From Bin55 sp963667455 (lineage in GTDB: Bacteria; Pseudomonadota; Gammaproteobacteria; Pseudomonadales; Azotimanducaceae): a DNA stretch of 64,000 bases. The stretch is from assembly GCA_963667455.2 (NCBI GenBank), contig CAXXFR010000013.1, forward strand, positions 186,001 to 250,000, in the 5' to 3' direction. The translations under genes were made by a program, and so were the position numbers. The notes beneath the pieces are model-generated. The model was given only the letters and a program-made list of their open reading frames with translations, made no database searches and was not told where the DNA came from. Shown here one piece after another: positions 43,328 to 53,363 of this stretch (position 1 is its first letter; each line of letters begins with the position of its first letter).

Positions 43328-44179
43328 TTGGCTGTAGATTGGCAAAAGCGTGTGAACACGCCTTCGGTCTTGGCGTTCCTGCTCGCTTCCTCCGTTGTAC
43401 TGGTCGTCTTCGACGTCAATACCCGTTTTCTGGACATGCCGAGACAGGTTGTAACTTGGGCAACCAACTCGGCCTATGCTGTGATGAACGCGCCCGGTCA
43501 ATGGATTAGCCGAGCTTCACTCTATCTGCAAGATCGCAACGAGATCCTTGGACGCATAGAAGACCGCGAACAGAAGTACTTGGATCTCGAGGTACAGAGT
43601 CAACGGCTTGAGTCCCTGATCAACGCCAACGCGGAGCTGCGCCAAGCTCTAGCGCTAGTACAGAGCGAACCGCAGTTGCAATACGTCATCGCCGAACTGA
43701 GCGGTACAGTCTCTGTGTCGGGCCGGAACGAGATATTCATCAACCGAGGAACGCAACACGGAGTTCGTTCAGGGATGGCCGTTATCGATGCGTCTGGAGT
43801 CTACGGTCAGGTCGTTGAAGCTCTGCTGCACACCAGCCGAGTGATTCTGATCATTGATCGACGCATCGCGGTTCCCGTCCAGATCCAGCGTTCGGGACTG
43901 AACGCGGTCGCGACCGGGGCAGGAAACTCGAGACAGCTTGTACTTGAACATGCTGAGATCACCTCCGACATCGAGGAAGGTGATCTACTCGTGGCATCCG
44001 GTCTGGGAGATGTTTATCCCTTCGGCTACCCGGTCGGCATAGTCATCAAGATAGAACCGGACGCATCCGGTGTCGAGGTTCACGTTATCGCAGAACCTTC
44101 GGCATCGATTCATCGGCGAAAGTCATTGCTTGTGGTTGTAGGTGGACAGATTCGTGAGACTACCGAACGACAACCGTAG
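43328..44179 (+). CDS. mreC: Rod shape-determining protein MreC
   Basis: A 283-residue bitopic protein: short cytoplasmic start, one membrane helix (VLAFLLASSVVLVVF), a coiled coil (about residues 65-115) and the periplasmic beta-barrel domains with NRGTQHGVRSGMAVI, GQVVEALLHTSRVILI and DLLVASGLGDVYPFGYPVG. The start is TTG 43328; the nearby ATG is out of frame. It scaffolds the elongasome with MreD, RodA and PBP2. Confidence 0.92.
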   Translation: MAVDWQKRVNTPSVLAFLLASSVVLVVFDVNTRFLDMPRQVVTWATNSAYAVMNAPGQWISRASLYLQDRNEILGRIEDREQKYLDLEVQSQRLESLINANAELRQALALVQSEPQLQYVIAELSGTVSVSGRNEIFINRGTQHGVRSGMAVIDASGVYGQVVEALLHTSRVILIIDRRIAVPVQIQRSGLNAVATGAGNSRQLVLEHAEITSDIEEGDLLVASGLGDVYPFGYPVGIVIKIEPDASGVEVHVIAEPSASIHRRKSLLVVVGGQIRETTERQP

Positions 44180-44666
44180 CGTAGCGTTCACGCTCGCGAT
44201 CGCTCTGATGCTGGCAATGATCGAATTGCCGGCCGGCGCACCGGCATATCTCACGTACTGGGAACCCGATTTTGCATTGCTGGTTTGCTATTACTGGGCT
44301 ACCAACCCTACATCGAGAATTGCGCTTGTCGTTCCCTGGGTGTTTGGATTCCTCTTTGACGTTCTGAATGCGGAACCCATGGGTCTGAATGGACTGATCT
44401 ATGTCATTGTGGCGTATGTTGGGCTCAATATTCCCAGCCGATCGAATCGTCCTATCGTGGGCTATCAGTTGCTAGGATTGTTGGCTGTGGTAATTATTTC
44501 GAAGGTTTTGCGTCTAATAGTTATGCAGTTCGGTGAATTTCCGGTGGCTGTATCGTTGCTGGGCGTGTTGTACTCGACGATCGTCACATTGGTTGTCTGG
44601 TTTATTGTGGTTCTCGTCATGGATAGATGGGTTGCGGAAGATCGAGCAAGAGTCTCGTTCTCGTAG
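44142..44666 (+). CDS. mreD: Rod shape-determining protein MreD
   Basis: A 174-residue protein with five or six hydrophobic helices (LAIALMLAMIELPAG, RIALVVPWVFGFLFDVL, LLGLLAVVIISKVL, TLVVWFIVVLVMD). GFLFDVLNAEPMGLNGL is the usual MreD signature. GTG 44142 overlaps mreC by 38 bases; a second GTG at 44154 is also possible. It spans the inner membrane and binds MreC. The Maf and RNase G (rng) genes that often follow are missing; yhdP comes next. Confidence 0.9.
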   Translation: MDRFVRLPNDNRSVAFTLAIALMLAMIELPAGAPAYLTYWEPDFALLVCYYWATNPTSRIALVVPWVFGFLFDVLNAEPMGLNGLIYVIVAYVGLNIPSRSNRPIVGYQLLGLLAVVIISKVLRLIVMQFGEFPVAVSLLGVLYSTIVTLVVWFIVVLVMDRWVAEDRARVSFS

Positions 44667-44769
44667 CAGTTGCTTGGCAATTCGCTCGAATTACAAAGAA
44701 AGAGGAGAGTTGTACAACGAAGAAGAGCGGAATGAAGGTTGATAGAAGTAGGAGCTTGCATCGATCACG

Positions 44770-47700
44770 ATGAAGTTGCGGGTTCCAAGATTGCTTGTGC
44801 TGGTCGCAACAATTGTGCTGGCGACGATCGCACTGATTGGGAGTGCGGCAAGAGTAGTTGCCTGGCACGCCTCAGTGAATGAGAAGTTTGTCAATGACAT
44901 GCTCTCCGACTTTGGAATCGAAGTTGAAGAGCTTACGGTGCGCTGGTCGATGCTGAATCCCATCGTCGAGTGCGGCAGCTTGACGGCGACTGGAGTGGAT
45001 GCGGAAGGCGTTCAGTTGGAAGTGGATCTTCTCGAGTCTATGTGGACGAGACAGCTCTCGTTGGAGGCGTTGTCTGTCCAAAGTCTCAACTTCGAGGTGG
45101 ATCAGTCCAGTGATGAAGAGAAACCAGGTGCTAAGAAGGGCTCTTTCTCACGGCAAGACTTGGTGCGTCTGCTTCGCAACATTGCGGACGCGAACGTTCA
45201 GTTCGTCGGCAGGTTCTCCAAATCAGGTGTCGAAACAACCCTCGAAGGAAAATTTCTGGCACAAACGAATTCCAACGGCAAAGAAGTGCTCATTAGTTTG
45301 CGAAATCCGATCTCGTGCAACGATTGTGGGATCGACATCCGAATGGAGGAGATGAAGTCCCCCACTTTTGCAAATGATGTCGTCCTGCGATTGCATGCCA
45401 ATGCCAACCGGTTTGAAGTCGAACCCAACATGCTTGGTGTGGATTGGATGCAAAAATCCATGCTCGATGGAAGTCTGAACGTAATTTTGAGAAACGGAGT
45501 AGGCGGCGGGTCGGGTCGAATGGCAATCAGCGATACCACCGACGCTGCAAATCCAATCGTCGCTGCAAGCCTTGGTGTTCGTGTTGTGAAAGGCGAGATT
45601 CAAGCGGTCTTGAGGAGAGCTTCATTCGAATCCGATCTAGGGGAGGTCGTATTGCCAAACACCTACTTTGGCTATAGTTGGAATGACGGTGAGATACAGT
45701 CTTGGATGGGCGAAATTGACATCGGTAGTGCGGCTTCTCTCATCGCACAACTTGCGCTTCCTTCACATTTTTTCTACGACTGGATCAAGAGTCTGAACCC
45801 GGAGGGAACGGCGAAAAACATTCAGCTGGTGTATGACCAATCGGGAATCACCGCTCGCATGGACATCGAAGGCCTTAGCGTAATGTCTCACGATGCGCTT
45901 CCGGCAATGGAGGTCGAACGCGTTGGAGTTGCGGGACACAACCGAACGTTTCAATTCGAAACTAGAGGACAGTCCATCCAGTTTGCGCACCCTCAACTCA
46001 GTCGGGGAGTTGTTACGCTTGATGCCGTGGACTCGAACTCGACCGTGGTTTGGACTGCCAATTCCCTGGTTCTTCAGGTGGAGCTGATGCGAGCTGTCCT
46101 GGCCGACGCAGGCATAGCAGGAAGGATGGGCGTCTCTGCGAACACGGAAACTGGTTCGGTATCCGGAGGGATCATCGCTCATGTGTCTCAGTTGGACGTA
46201 GAACAGGTTCGTAGATTCATTCCCCACAACGTATCCGAACTTGTCGATACATGGGCAAACCAAAACCTCAAACAAGGGGTGGTGTCGTCAGCACATGTCT
46301 TGTTGCAGTCCGAGCGTTCGGATTCACAGGAAAATGCGTCAGTCGTCTTTGAGCTTCATTCCAAGTTGGATGAAGCGGTCGTTCAGTACCACCACGAGTG
46401 GCCATTGCTTGAACACTCCAGCTTCGAAATCTGGTTGACTCAACAGTCGCTGAGCGTTGCACTGGAGTCGAGCCACACCCTTGGAATTCACTTGCATTCC
46501 GGTGTGATCGAACTAGCCACGGAGCAAGAGTTGGTGGATGTGGCAATTGAGGCTGACGCGCCGGTTTCCTTCATGTTCAATTTCGTTCAGGGGACACCAC
46601 TGCGAGACATGGTCGGATTCGATATAGATATCTTGGATGGAACCGGGCAGGTAGATCTTGTTGCCCATCTGGGGATCCCATTGGACGAGTCTTCCCCGAG
46701 CGTCGATTTGAAACTCTCGCTCTTGGACTTGACACTCGACCTAGAGCCGTTGAATACAAGAGTATCGAACCTCAATGGACAAATCAGTCTTCAACAACCC
46801 CTTAAGATTGCGAGCGATAACCTGAGGGCAACGATTTTGGGTCAGAACGTACAGGTAGAGCTGTATTCAGTTGAGGGTGAGGGTGGCGAGCCAATAATCC
46901 ACCTTGAGTTCGATGGAGTTACAACACCGGAAGATGTAGCCCAGTTCGTCGGTGAGTGGCTTCCACAGTACGCATCGGGACAGCTGGAATACTCCTTTGC
47001 GTTCGTGGTTCCGGACCGACGAGGAACAGCGTCCATCGATGTTCATTGAGAGCACGTTGGAGGGAATAGAAATCGACCTGCCTCATCCCTTGGGCAAGCA
47101 ACCTAGAGATGCGCGTCCGATTGCATTGCAAGTCACTCTGTTGGATGAACCGATGGTGAACGTTCTCTGGGGGGATATTTCGGCAGTAATCCACACGCGG
47201 GAGCAGGGCGGCCTGCATGGAAGTGTCGGCATAAGTGTTCCTCCGCCAGAATTTTCGGCGGACGATTCAGGCCTGATTGTGGCCGGTCGTATGAACGACA
47301 TTGACCTGACCTCTGACGGGTCTGGTTCGATTCAGCCTAGAGAGTGGCCACGAGTGCTGTTCCAAGACATGCACATTGGCGAGGTCACGAACGGTTCGTT
47401 CCGGATGTCCGATATTCGTCTGGATGGCCTGTTCGATTGGGAAGCAATGGACTTGACTTTGAGTTCCAATGAGTTCAATGGACGCGTCTTCATGAGCGAC
47501 GAAGGCAGAATGTTTGCCGACATCGCTTCGGTTCGCGTTCTGATCAACGAATCGGCTGATCGTAGCGATCCTCTTTCGCCTGACTTCATCAATTGGCTCC
47601 CCGACATGGACATCTCGATCCAGGAAATTGTCGTTGTCGACCAGGAGGGGACAGCGGCCAATGTCGGATCTTGGTCGATGGCGGTCGACAAGTTCGAAGA

Positions 47701-48448
47701 CGAGATTCGAAGTGACACAGCTTGAAGCAAGAGTTCGTGGGCTGGTCATGAAGGGGGCCGAAGACGGAGGAGTTGTTTGGAACACAACCGCCAACGAGAC
47801 CACTTTTGAGGGTTCGGTTAGCGCCGTGGATTTGAGCGATGTTCTCGCACAATGGCATTACGATGCCAACCTTGAGAGCGATTCACTATCGGCGTCAGCA
47901 AGTTGGACCTGGGAAGGCTCACCGATGAATTTCGATCTCTACTCGGTGCGAGGGACCTTGGTTGGCGACCTTAGTGAAGGAAGATTCCTCGATGTCGGGA
48001 GAGGTGGAGGCGCAACTGGCGCATTGCGGGGTTGTTGAACTTCACTCCTGTGTTGCAAAAGCTCAGATTGGATTTCCAGGATGTATTCTCGGATGGCATG
48101 AACTTCGACAGATTGCTGTTTAGTGCCGAGTTGGACCGGGGCGTAGTGCGGATCGACGAACCACTGCAGATCAAGTCGCACGGCTCGAGCATTTTTCTTG
48201 CAGGCGTGATGGACATGAATACCAACACATTGTCGAACGAAATTGTGCTGACGTTGCCTCTATCGAGTAGCCTACCCTGGTATGTCGCCATTGCGACTGC
48301 CAATCCAGTGGCACTGATCGGCGCACTGGTCAGCAAGAAAATTTTTGAAAGTCAACTGGACAGAATGGCTAGCAGCAAGTTTCGAGTAACGGGAAATATC
48401 GATGATCCCAAGATCGGAATTTGTTGGCCTGTTTCGGAACAGTCTTGA
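44770..48448 (+). pseudogene. yhdP: YhdP/AsmA-like phospholipid-transport protein gene, three frameshifts
   Basis: Four consecutive frames add up to about 1226 residues, the size of YhdP, a giant bridge-like protein anchored in the inner membrane by an N-terminal helix (LLVLVATIVLATIALIG). Frame 1 runs to 47049. The next resumes as ESTLEGIEIDLPHPLGK, the third as EVTQLEARVRGLVM, and the last as LLNFTPVLQKLRLDF ending at 48448. The shifts lie near 47046 (one extra base), 47700-47710 (one extra or two missing) and in the G run 48028-48031 (one missing). Protein similarity is continuous across each, with no in-frame stops elsewhere. Either a young pseudogene or assembly indels. Position between mreD and tldD is conserved. 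Confidence 0.82.
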
Positions 48449-48502
48449 TGGGAATACCGAAATTGAGGTGGAACCGAACCCATGACACAAGGAAAGGAAA
48501 CA

Positions 48503-49952
48503 ATGAGTCAGAACGTGGCCACAAGTGCCAAGAACGAACTATTGACCTCTGGGGCAATAAGCGACACCAAGCTTCAGGACCTGATGGGTCGCATGATGTC
48601 GCGCAAGATAGATCGGGGAGAACTGTTCTTCCAAAGCAATCGCAACGAGACTTGGACGCTCGAAGAGGGATTGGTCAAGGACGGGGGGCTTTTCGGTCTC
48701 ACGTGGGATCGGCGCACGAGCGGTCACGGGCGAGAAGAGCGGTTTCGCCTACGCGGACGATATTCGTCCCGAGGCATTGGAACAGACGGCAAGTGCAGCA
48801 CGATCCATTGCTCGCCAAGGTACGGACGCGTCAGCACAAGTCATAGTGGATGAGGATCTTCCCGTCAATTTACGAAGGACTTGATCCGATTCAATCCGTA
48901 ACGCCCGATGACAAAGTGTCGTTGCTGTCTCGCATCGACCGTTTCACACGTGGACTCGACCCTCGTGTCAAGGAAGTCTCCGTACGCATAGGGTCAACGC
49001 ACGAAGTCGTGTACGTCTACTCGAGTGAAGGGGTCGGCCACGGCGACATTCGACCATTGGTCCGTTTCCAACGTCTCGGTAATAGTGGAACAGGGTGGTC
49101 GGCGGGAGCAGGGCTCAAGTGGCGGCGGCGGACGACACGATCTGAAATGGTTGTTTGAAGACGAGAACGCCGAGTCGTTTGCACGGGAAGCAGTTCGACA
49201 AGGTCTGGTCAATCTCGAAGCCATCGACTGTCCCGCAGGGCCGATGCCTGTGGTGCTCGGTCCGGGTTGGCCCGGAGTGTTGTTGCACGAAGCCGTCGGC
49301 CACGGTCTGGAAGGAGACTTCAATCGCAAGGGAACATCGGCTTTTTCGGGTCGTCTTGGGGAACGAGTGGCATCTCCGCTCTGTACGATCGTAGACGATG
49401 CGACGATGCCCAATCGTCGAGGTTCGATGACCATGGACGATGAAGGTACTCCCAGGGCAACGAACCGTTCTCATCGAGAATGGTGTTCTCAAGGGTTACA
49501 TGCATGACAAGATGAATGCAGCGTTGATGGGAACGACCAGTACTGGCAACGGTCGTCGCGAATCGTATGCCCATCAGCCCATGCCGCGTATGACCAACAC
49601 ATTCATGCTTGGAGGTGAGTCGGACCCGGAAGAGATCATCCGAAGTGTGGATCGGGGAATCTATGCAGTCTCGTTTGGCGGAGGTCAAGTCGATATCACT
49701 TCGGGGCAGTTTGTGTTTTCAGCCACCGAGGCGTACTTGATTGAGAATGGTGAAACCACTGCGCCGGTACGGGGTGCGACGTTAATAGGCAATGGTCCTG
49801 ATGTAATGACCCGAGTGTCGATGGTAGGTAACGACCTGCAAATGGACCTAGGTATCGGTGTCTGTGGCAAAGACGGTCAAGGAGTACCCGTTGGAGTCGG
49901 TCAGCCCACGTTGAAAGTCGATGAGATTACTGTTGGCGGGACCTCGACATGA
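48503..49952 (+). pseudogene. tldD: Metalloprotease subunit TldD gene, four frameshifts
   Basis: The ATG at 48503 has a strong AAGGAAAGGA upstream. The translated pieces reconstruct TldD: RGELFFQSNRNETWTLEEGL, then GARAVTGEKSGFAYAD, then EGLDPIQSVTPDDKV, then GWPGVLLHEAVGHGLEGDFN with the zinc HExxxH motif, then LIENGVLKGYMHDKMNAAL and a normal end. Breaks fall in the G6 run at 48683-48688 (one extra), near 48866, at CC 49068-49069 (one extra) and at CCC 49451-49453 (one extra). All are +1 indels, mostly in homopolymers, with no other damage. TldD and PmbA form a heterodimeric protease that processes small modified peptides. Its stop overlaps pmbA (ATGA). Confidence 0.85.
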
Positions 49953-51331
49953 GCAAGAACGTATCCACGGAAGTCGATGCAATGGCAGGTGTGCACGAAC
50001 AGCACACGGCTCAAGACGAAGAGGCGATGAAGAGTTTTGTCGCGCGAATCCTGGAGGAGGCGAAGTCTCAAGGCGCAACGGCGGCGGAAGTCTCCGCGGG
50101 AGACGACGTCGGATTGTCGGTAGCTGTGCGGGAAGGAGACCTTGAAACAGTCGAATTCAGCCGAGATCGAGGATTCGGAATCACGGTGTTCATCGGCCAG
50201 CAGAAAGGAAGTACGTCCACAACGGACGTCGAAGATGATTCGATACGCGAGTCGGTTCGAGCTGCGATTGACATCGCGCAGTACACGGAACCCGATCCCT
50301 ACAGTGGATTAGCGGATCCCGAATTGCTGGCGACGGAATTTCCAGACCTGGACTTGTACCACCCGCAGGAAATGGATGTGGAAGGAGCAACGGAAGATGC
50401 CCTGACTGCGGAAACTTCCGCGATGGAATACGATCCCCGCATCTACAAGATCGACGGCACCCGGGTGGCCTCCGCATCGTCGTGCTCGGCCTACGGAAAC
50501 TCCCATGGTTTCCTGCATGCAGAACGAGGTTCGCGCTACATCATTAGTGCCGGCGTCATTGCCAAGAGTGAGTTTGGGATGCAGACCGACTACTGGTACA
50601 CGACATCTCGCAATGTGACGGAATTGGAGACTCCGGAGCATGTGGGCGAGACAGCGGCCAAGCGGACTCTATTGAAGTTGGATCCTAGACCAATTCCGAC
50701 GGGTGAGTATCCGGTGCTGTTTGACAGCAGTGTCGCGAGCGGTCTGATCATGCATATGATGAGTGCACTGGGCGGTCGGGCCCAGTATCTCAAGGCTTCG
50801 TACCTGCTCGATTCGATGGGCAAGTCAGTTGCCACTTCTGCATTGACTTTGCGGGAACACCCCCACATTCCGGGAGCTCTTGCGAGCCGATCGCATGACT
50901 CGGAGGGAGTCGCAACCCGAGAAAAGTCGTTTGTCGAGCAAGGGGTTGTCCAGAACTACGTGCTAAGCAGCTATTCCGGAAGACACCTGAACATGCCTAC
51001 AACGGGGAATGCATCTGGTGTTTGCAATTTGACGGTGGAAGCCGATCTACGACCCATAGAAGCCATCGTGAAGGAGATGGACAAGGGGCTCGTGGTCATG
51101 TCGTTGATGGGCCAAGGTGTCAATCCTGTGACGGGCGACTACTCACGAGGCGCAGCGGGCTACTGGATTGAGAATGGAGAGTTCGCCCACGCAGTCGACG
51201 AGTTGACGGTCGCAGGGAAACTAGGCGACATGTTTCAAAATATGGTTGCGTTCGGAAGCGATGTCGATCTGAGACACAACGTTCGTACGGGTTCGATTCT
51301 CATCGAATCGATGACCGTCGCGGCTAACTGA
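49949..51331 (+). CDS. pmbA: Metalloprotease subunit PmbA (TldE)
   Basis: A 460-residue intact partner of TldD. Family blocks VAVREGDLETVEFSRDRGFGI, LASRSHDSEGVATRE, NTGNAS-like TTGNASGVCNL, and VMSLMGQGVNPVTGDYSRGAAGYWIENG are clear. PmbA lacks the zinc site and supports TldD. The complex matures microcins and degrades unfolded or cyclic peptides. That this gene is intact while tldD is broken four times is odd, since the two work only together. This favours sequencing error in tldD. Confidence 0.95.
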   Translation: MSKNVSTEVDAMAGVHEQHTAQDEEAMKSFVARILEEAKSQGATAAEVSAGDDVGLSVAVREGDLETVEFSRDRGFGITVFIGQQKGSTSTTDVEDDSIRESVRAAIDIAQYTEPDPYSGLADPELLATEFPDLDLYHPQEMDVEGATEDALTAETSAMEYDPRIYKIDGTRVASASSCSAYGNSHGFLHAERGSRYIISAGVIAKSEFGMQTDYWYTTSRNVTELETPEHVGETAAKRTLLKLDPRPIPTGEYPVLFDSSVASGLIMHMMSALGGRAQYLKASYLLDSMGKSVATSALTLREHPHIPGALASRSHDSEGVATREKSFVEQGVVQNYVLSSYSGRHLNMPTTGNASGVCNLTVEADLRPIEAIVKEMDKGLVVMSLMGQGVNPVTGDYSRGAAGYWIENGEFAHAVDELTVAGKLGDMFQNMVAFGSDVDLRHNVRTGSILIESMTVAAN

Positions 51332-51343
51332 GACTTCGTTAGG

Positions 51344-51616
51344 CTACTCGTCCTCGCCGAATCGAGAAGCCACGAGCTCGGAAAGCTCGGAAAACGCTTC
51401 ATCGGCTTCTTCGCCCTCGGTGGAGAGCACGAGATTCGTGCCCACACCGGCTGCGAGCGTTAGGACGTGAGTAATGCTCTTGCCGTTGACGAGCGACTCT
51501 TCATCGGGTCCTAGTTGGACCGTGCACGGGAAAGACTTCGCTAGCTGAATGAACTTTGCCGCGGCACGCGCGTGGAGACCAAGCTCGTTGACGATAGTGA
51601 TTGTGCCGGTTGCCAT
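51344..51616 (-). CDS. HPr-family phosphocarrier (NPr type)
   Basis: A 90-residue HPr. The phosphorylatable His is in NELGLHARAAAKF, and the regulatory-Ser region is GKSITHVLTLAAG. The gene follows rapZ by five bases, in the nitrogen-PTS cluster downstream of ptsN. There is no sugar PTS in view. It probably relays phosphate from EI-Ntr to PtsN. It ends 12 bases from the convergent pmbA stop. Confidence 0.9.
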   Translation of the reverse strand: MATGTITIVNELGLHARAAAKFIQLAKSFPCTVQLGPDEESLVNGKSITHVLTLAAGVGTNLVLSTEGEEADEAFSELSELVASRFGEDE

Positions 51617-51621
51617 TTGAT

Positions 51622-52478
51622 CTATTCCCTTTGCTCTCGATGACGAATTAGTACGTTCGGATACTCGTTGCGAAACGAGTTCGCGAGCCTTTCCGCCATG
51701 TAGACGGAGCGGTGTCGTCCGCCAGTGCAGCCGGTTGCGATCGTCATGTAGGCGCGATTCTGCTGTTCGAAGACAGGTAGCCAGTCCTGCAGAAAATCGA
51801 CAATTTGCTGGAACATTCGATCAACGACGGTATGTTTTGCAAAGAATTGCTTGACTGGATCGTCGCGTCCGGTAAGTTCCCGCAAGCAGGGCTCCCAGTG
51901 GGGATTGGGCAGGCAACGAAGATCGAATACAAAGTCGGCATCGACGGGTACTCCGTGTCGATAGGCGAACGATCGAAACAGCAATGAAACGCTGCGCTGA
52001 TCGACGTCGATCAATCGTTCCTTCGCCATGAGTATCAGATCGTGCACAGAGAGTTGTGTGGTGTCGATTTTCAAGTCAGCAATCTCGGCAAGATGCTGAA
52101 GCAACTTCGACTCAAGGTTGATTGCTTCTCGCAGATCGGTTCCATCCTTTTGGAGCGCGGGTGCCGACGTCGCGTTTCGCTATAACGCTTGACTAGAACT
52201 GGCCCGCTAGCATCGATGTAGATCACTCGGGTCGTAATGTCCTCGTTGCTAACCGACTTAAGAATGTCGGGGAGTTGGAGCAATTCTGAATGCGGGCTTC
52301 GAGCGTCGATCGACAGAGCGTAGTCTTGGGATTCCTGATCGTCCAAGGCATCTTCGATCAATTGCTCGAGCATTCGAGGAGGAAAGTTGTCGATGCATGA
52401 GACACCCTCGTCTTCGAGAGCGTGCAGCACAATGCTCTTGCCCGACCCCGATCTTCCGGTGATTACAAAGAGTCTCAT
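51622..52478 (-). pseudogene. rapZ: RNase adapter protein RapZ gene with one frameshift
   Basis: The first frame (from ATG 52478) gives the Walker A motif TGRSGSGKSIVLHAL, IDNFPP and KRYSETRRRHP. The second gives LQKDGTDLREAIN, IADLKIDTTQLSVHDL, DLRCLPNPHWEP and IATGCTGGRHRSVYMAERL, the C-terminal RNA-binding and GlmY/GlmZ-sensing region. They join at CGCG around 52155-52160. Removing two bases gives exactly 284 residues, the E. coli RapZ length, with the conserved HPL at the join. A dinucleotide duplication or assembly error is therefore likely. RapZ directs RNase E to the GlmZ small RNA and so controls glmS. Confidence 0.88.
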
Positions 52479-52482
52479 GGGG

Positions 52483-52956
52483 CTAGTCGATGCCTACGAG
52501 GCGAACGAACTTGCTATAGAGTTCGTCGGTTGAAGTGGCGCGAAGCAGATCAGAAGTGCTGGATCTGTTGCTCGCCAATTGGGCGATGGCTTTCAAGATT
52601 TGCAGGTGATCACTGGACGCATTGGTAGGCACGACAAGCGCGACGATCAGTTCCACTTGTTCATCGGGTCCAAACTCAGCGCTATTCGCGGCACGCAGAA
52701 GCGCAGCGGCGGGTGCTTTGCAGGTTTCCAACTTGCAGTGTGGGATTGCCACACCAGTTTCATCCAACACGGTACATCCCAACTGTTCTCTTTTTGTGAA
52801 TTTCTCGAGCAATTCACTCGCGTCAAGTCCAGTGTTACTCTGGCTTAGTAGTCTCGATGCCTCTTCGAGAATCGACTTGCGAGACGACGGGTTGTTGTCG
52901 TCCGTCCTAATGATCTCGACATTGCAAGGCTTGAGAATGGATTGGAAGTCGATCAC
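52483..52956 (-). CDS. ptsN: PTS IIA-like nitrogen regulatory protein PtsN
   Basis: A 157-residue EIIA-Ntr. The phosphorylated His is in GVAIPHCKL; LLEKFTKREQLGCTVLDETG precedes it and LVVPTNASSDHLQIL follows, both typical. GTG 52956 is the start. It is a regulator of nitrogen, potassium and envelope stress responses. It lies between hpf and rapZ, four bases from rapZ, in the usual rpoN-hpf-ptsN-rapZ-HPr order. Confidence 0.93.
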   Translation of the reverse strand: MIDFQSILKPCNVEIIRTDDNNPSSRKSILEEASRLLSQSNTGLDASELLEKFTKREQLGCTVLDETGVAIPHCKLETCKAPAAALLRAANSAEFGPDEQVELIVALVVPTNASSDHLQILKAIAQLASNRSSTSDLLRATSTDELYSKFVRLVGID

Positions 52957-52982
52957 TTAGACACTTGCTGAAAGAGGCGTGC

Positions 52983-53285
52983 TTAACGTAGACCTGCACG
53001 GTGCCGAGTCGTTTTCTCCTTGTGCTTGATGACCTGGCGGTCCAGCTTATTGGCCAGTGCATCGACAGCTGCACTGATATCGGTAGCGTGGGAGTCCGCG
53101 AAGAGCTCGTTTCCGTTTACATGTACCGTCGCTTCAGCGCGGAACTGTATTTTATCGACAGAGAGAATGACTCGGACTGACGTGATCTGGTCGTAATGTC
53201 GTTCGAGTCGTGAGAGTTTCTTTTGAATCGTTTTCCGCAAGTGGTCGTTAACTTCGACACGATTGCCTGTAATGTCAAGTTGCAT
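52983..53285 (-). CDS. hpf: Ribosome hibernation promoting factor (short HPF/YhbH)
   Basis: A 100-residue short-form HPF. MQLDITGNRVEVNDHL, LERHYDQITSVRVIL and SHATDISAAVDALANKLDRQVIKHKEK match the family's two-helix, four-strand fold with a basic C-terminal helix. It dimerises 70S ribosomes into inactive 100S particles in stationary phase. It follows rpoN by 78 bases in the same direction. Confidence 0.95.
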   Translation of the reverse strand: MQLDITGNRVEVNDHLRKTIQKKLSRLERHYDQITSVRVILSVDKIQFRAEATVHVNGNELFADSHATDISAAVDALANKLDRQVIKHKEKTTRHRAGLR

Positions 53286-53363
53286 CCGCTTCTCCGAACC
53301 AACTCCTTGAACGTTAACCCTATCTTACAAAGTAAAACAAGCGATGTAGAGCAGTCGAGATGT

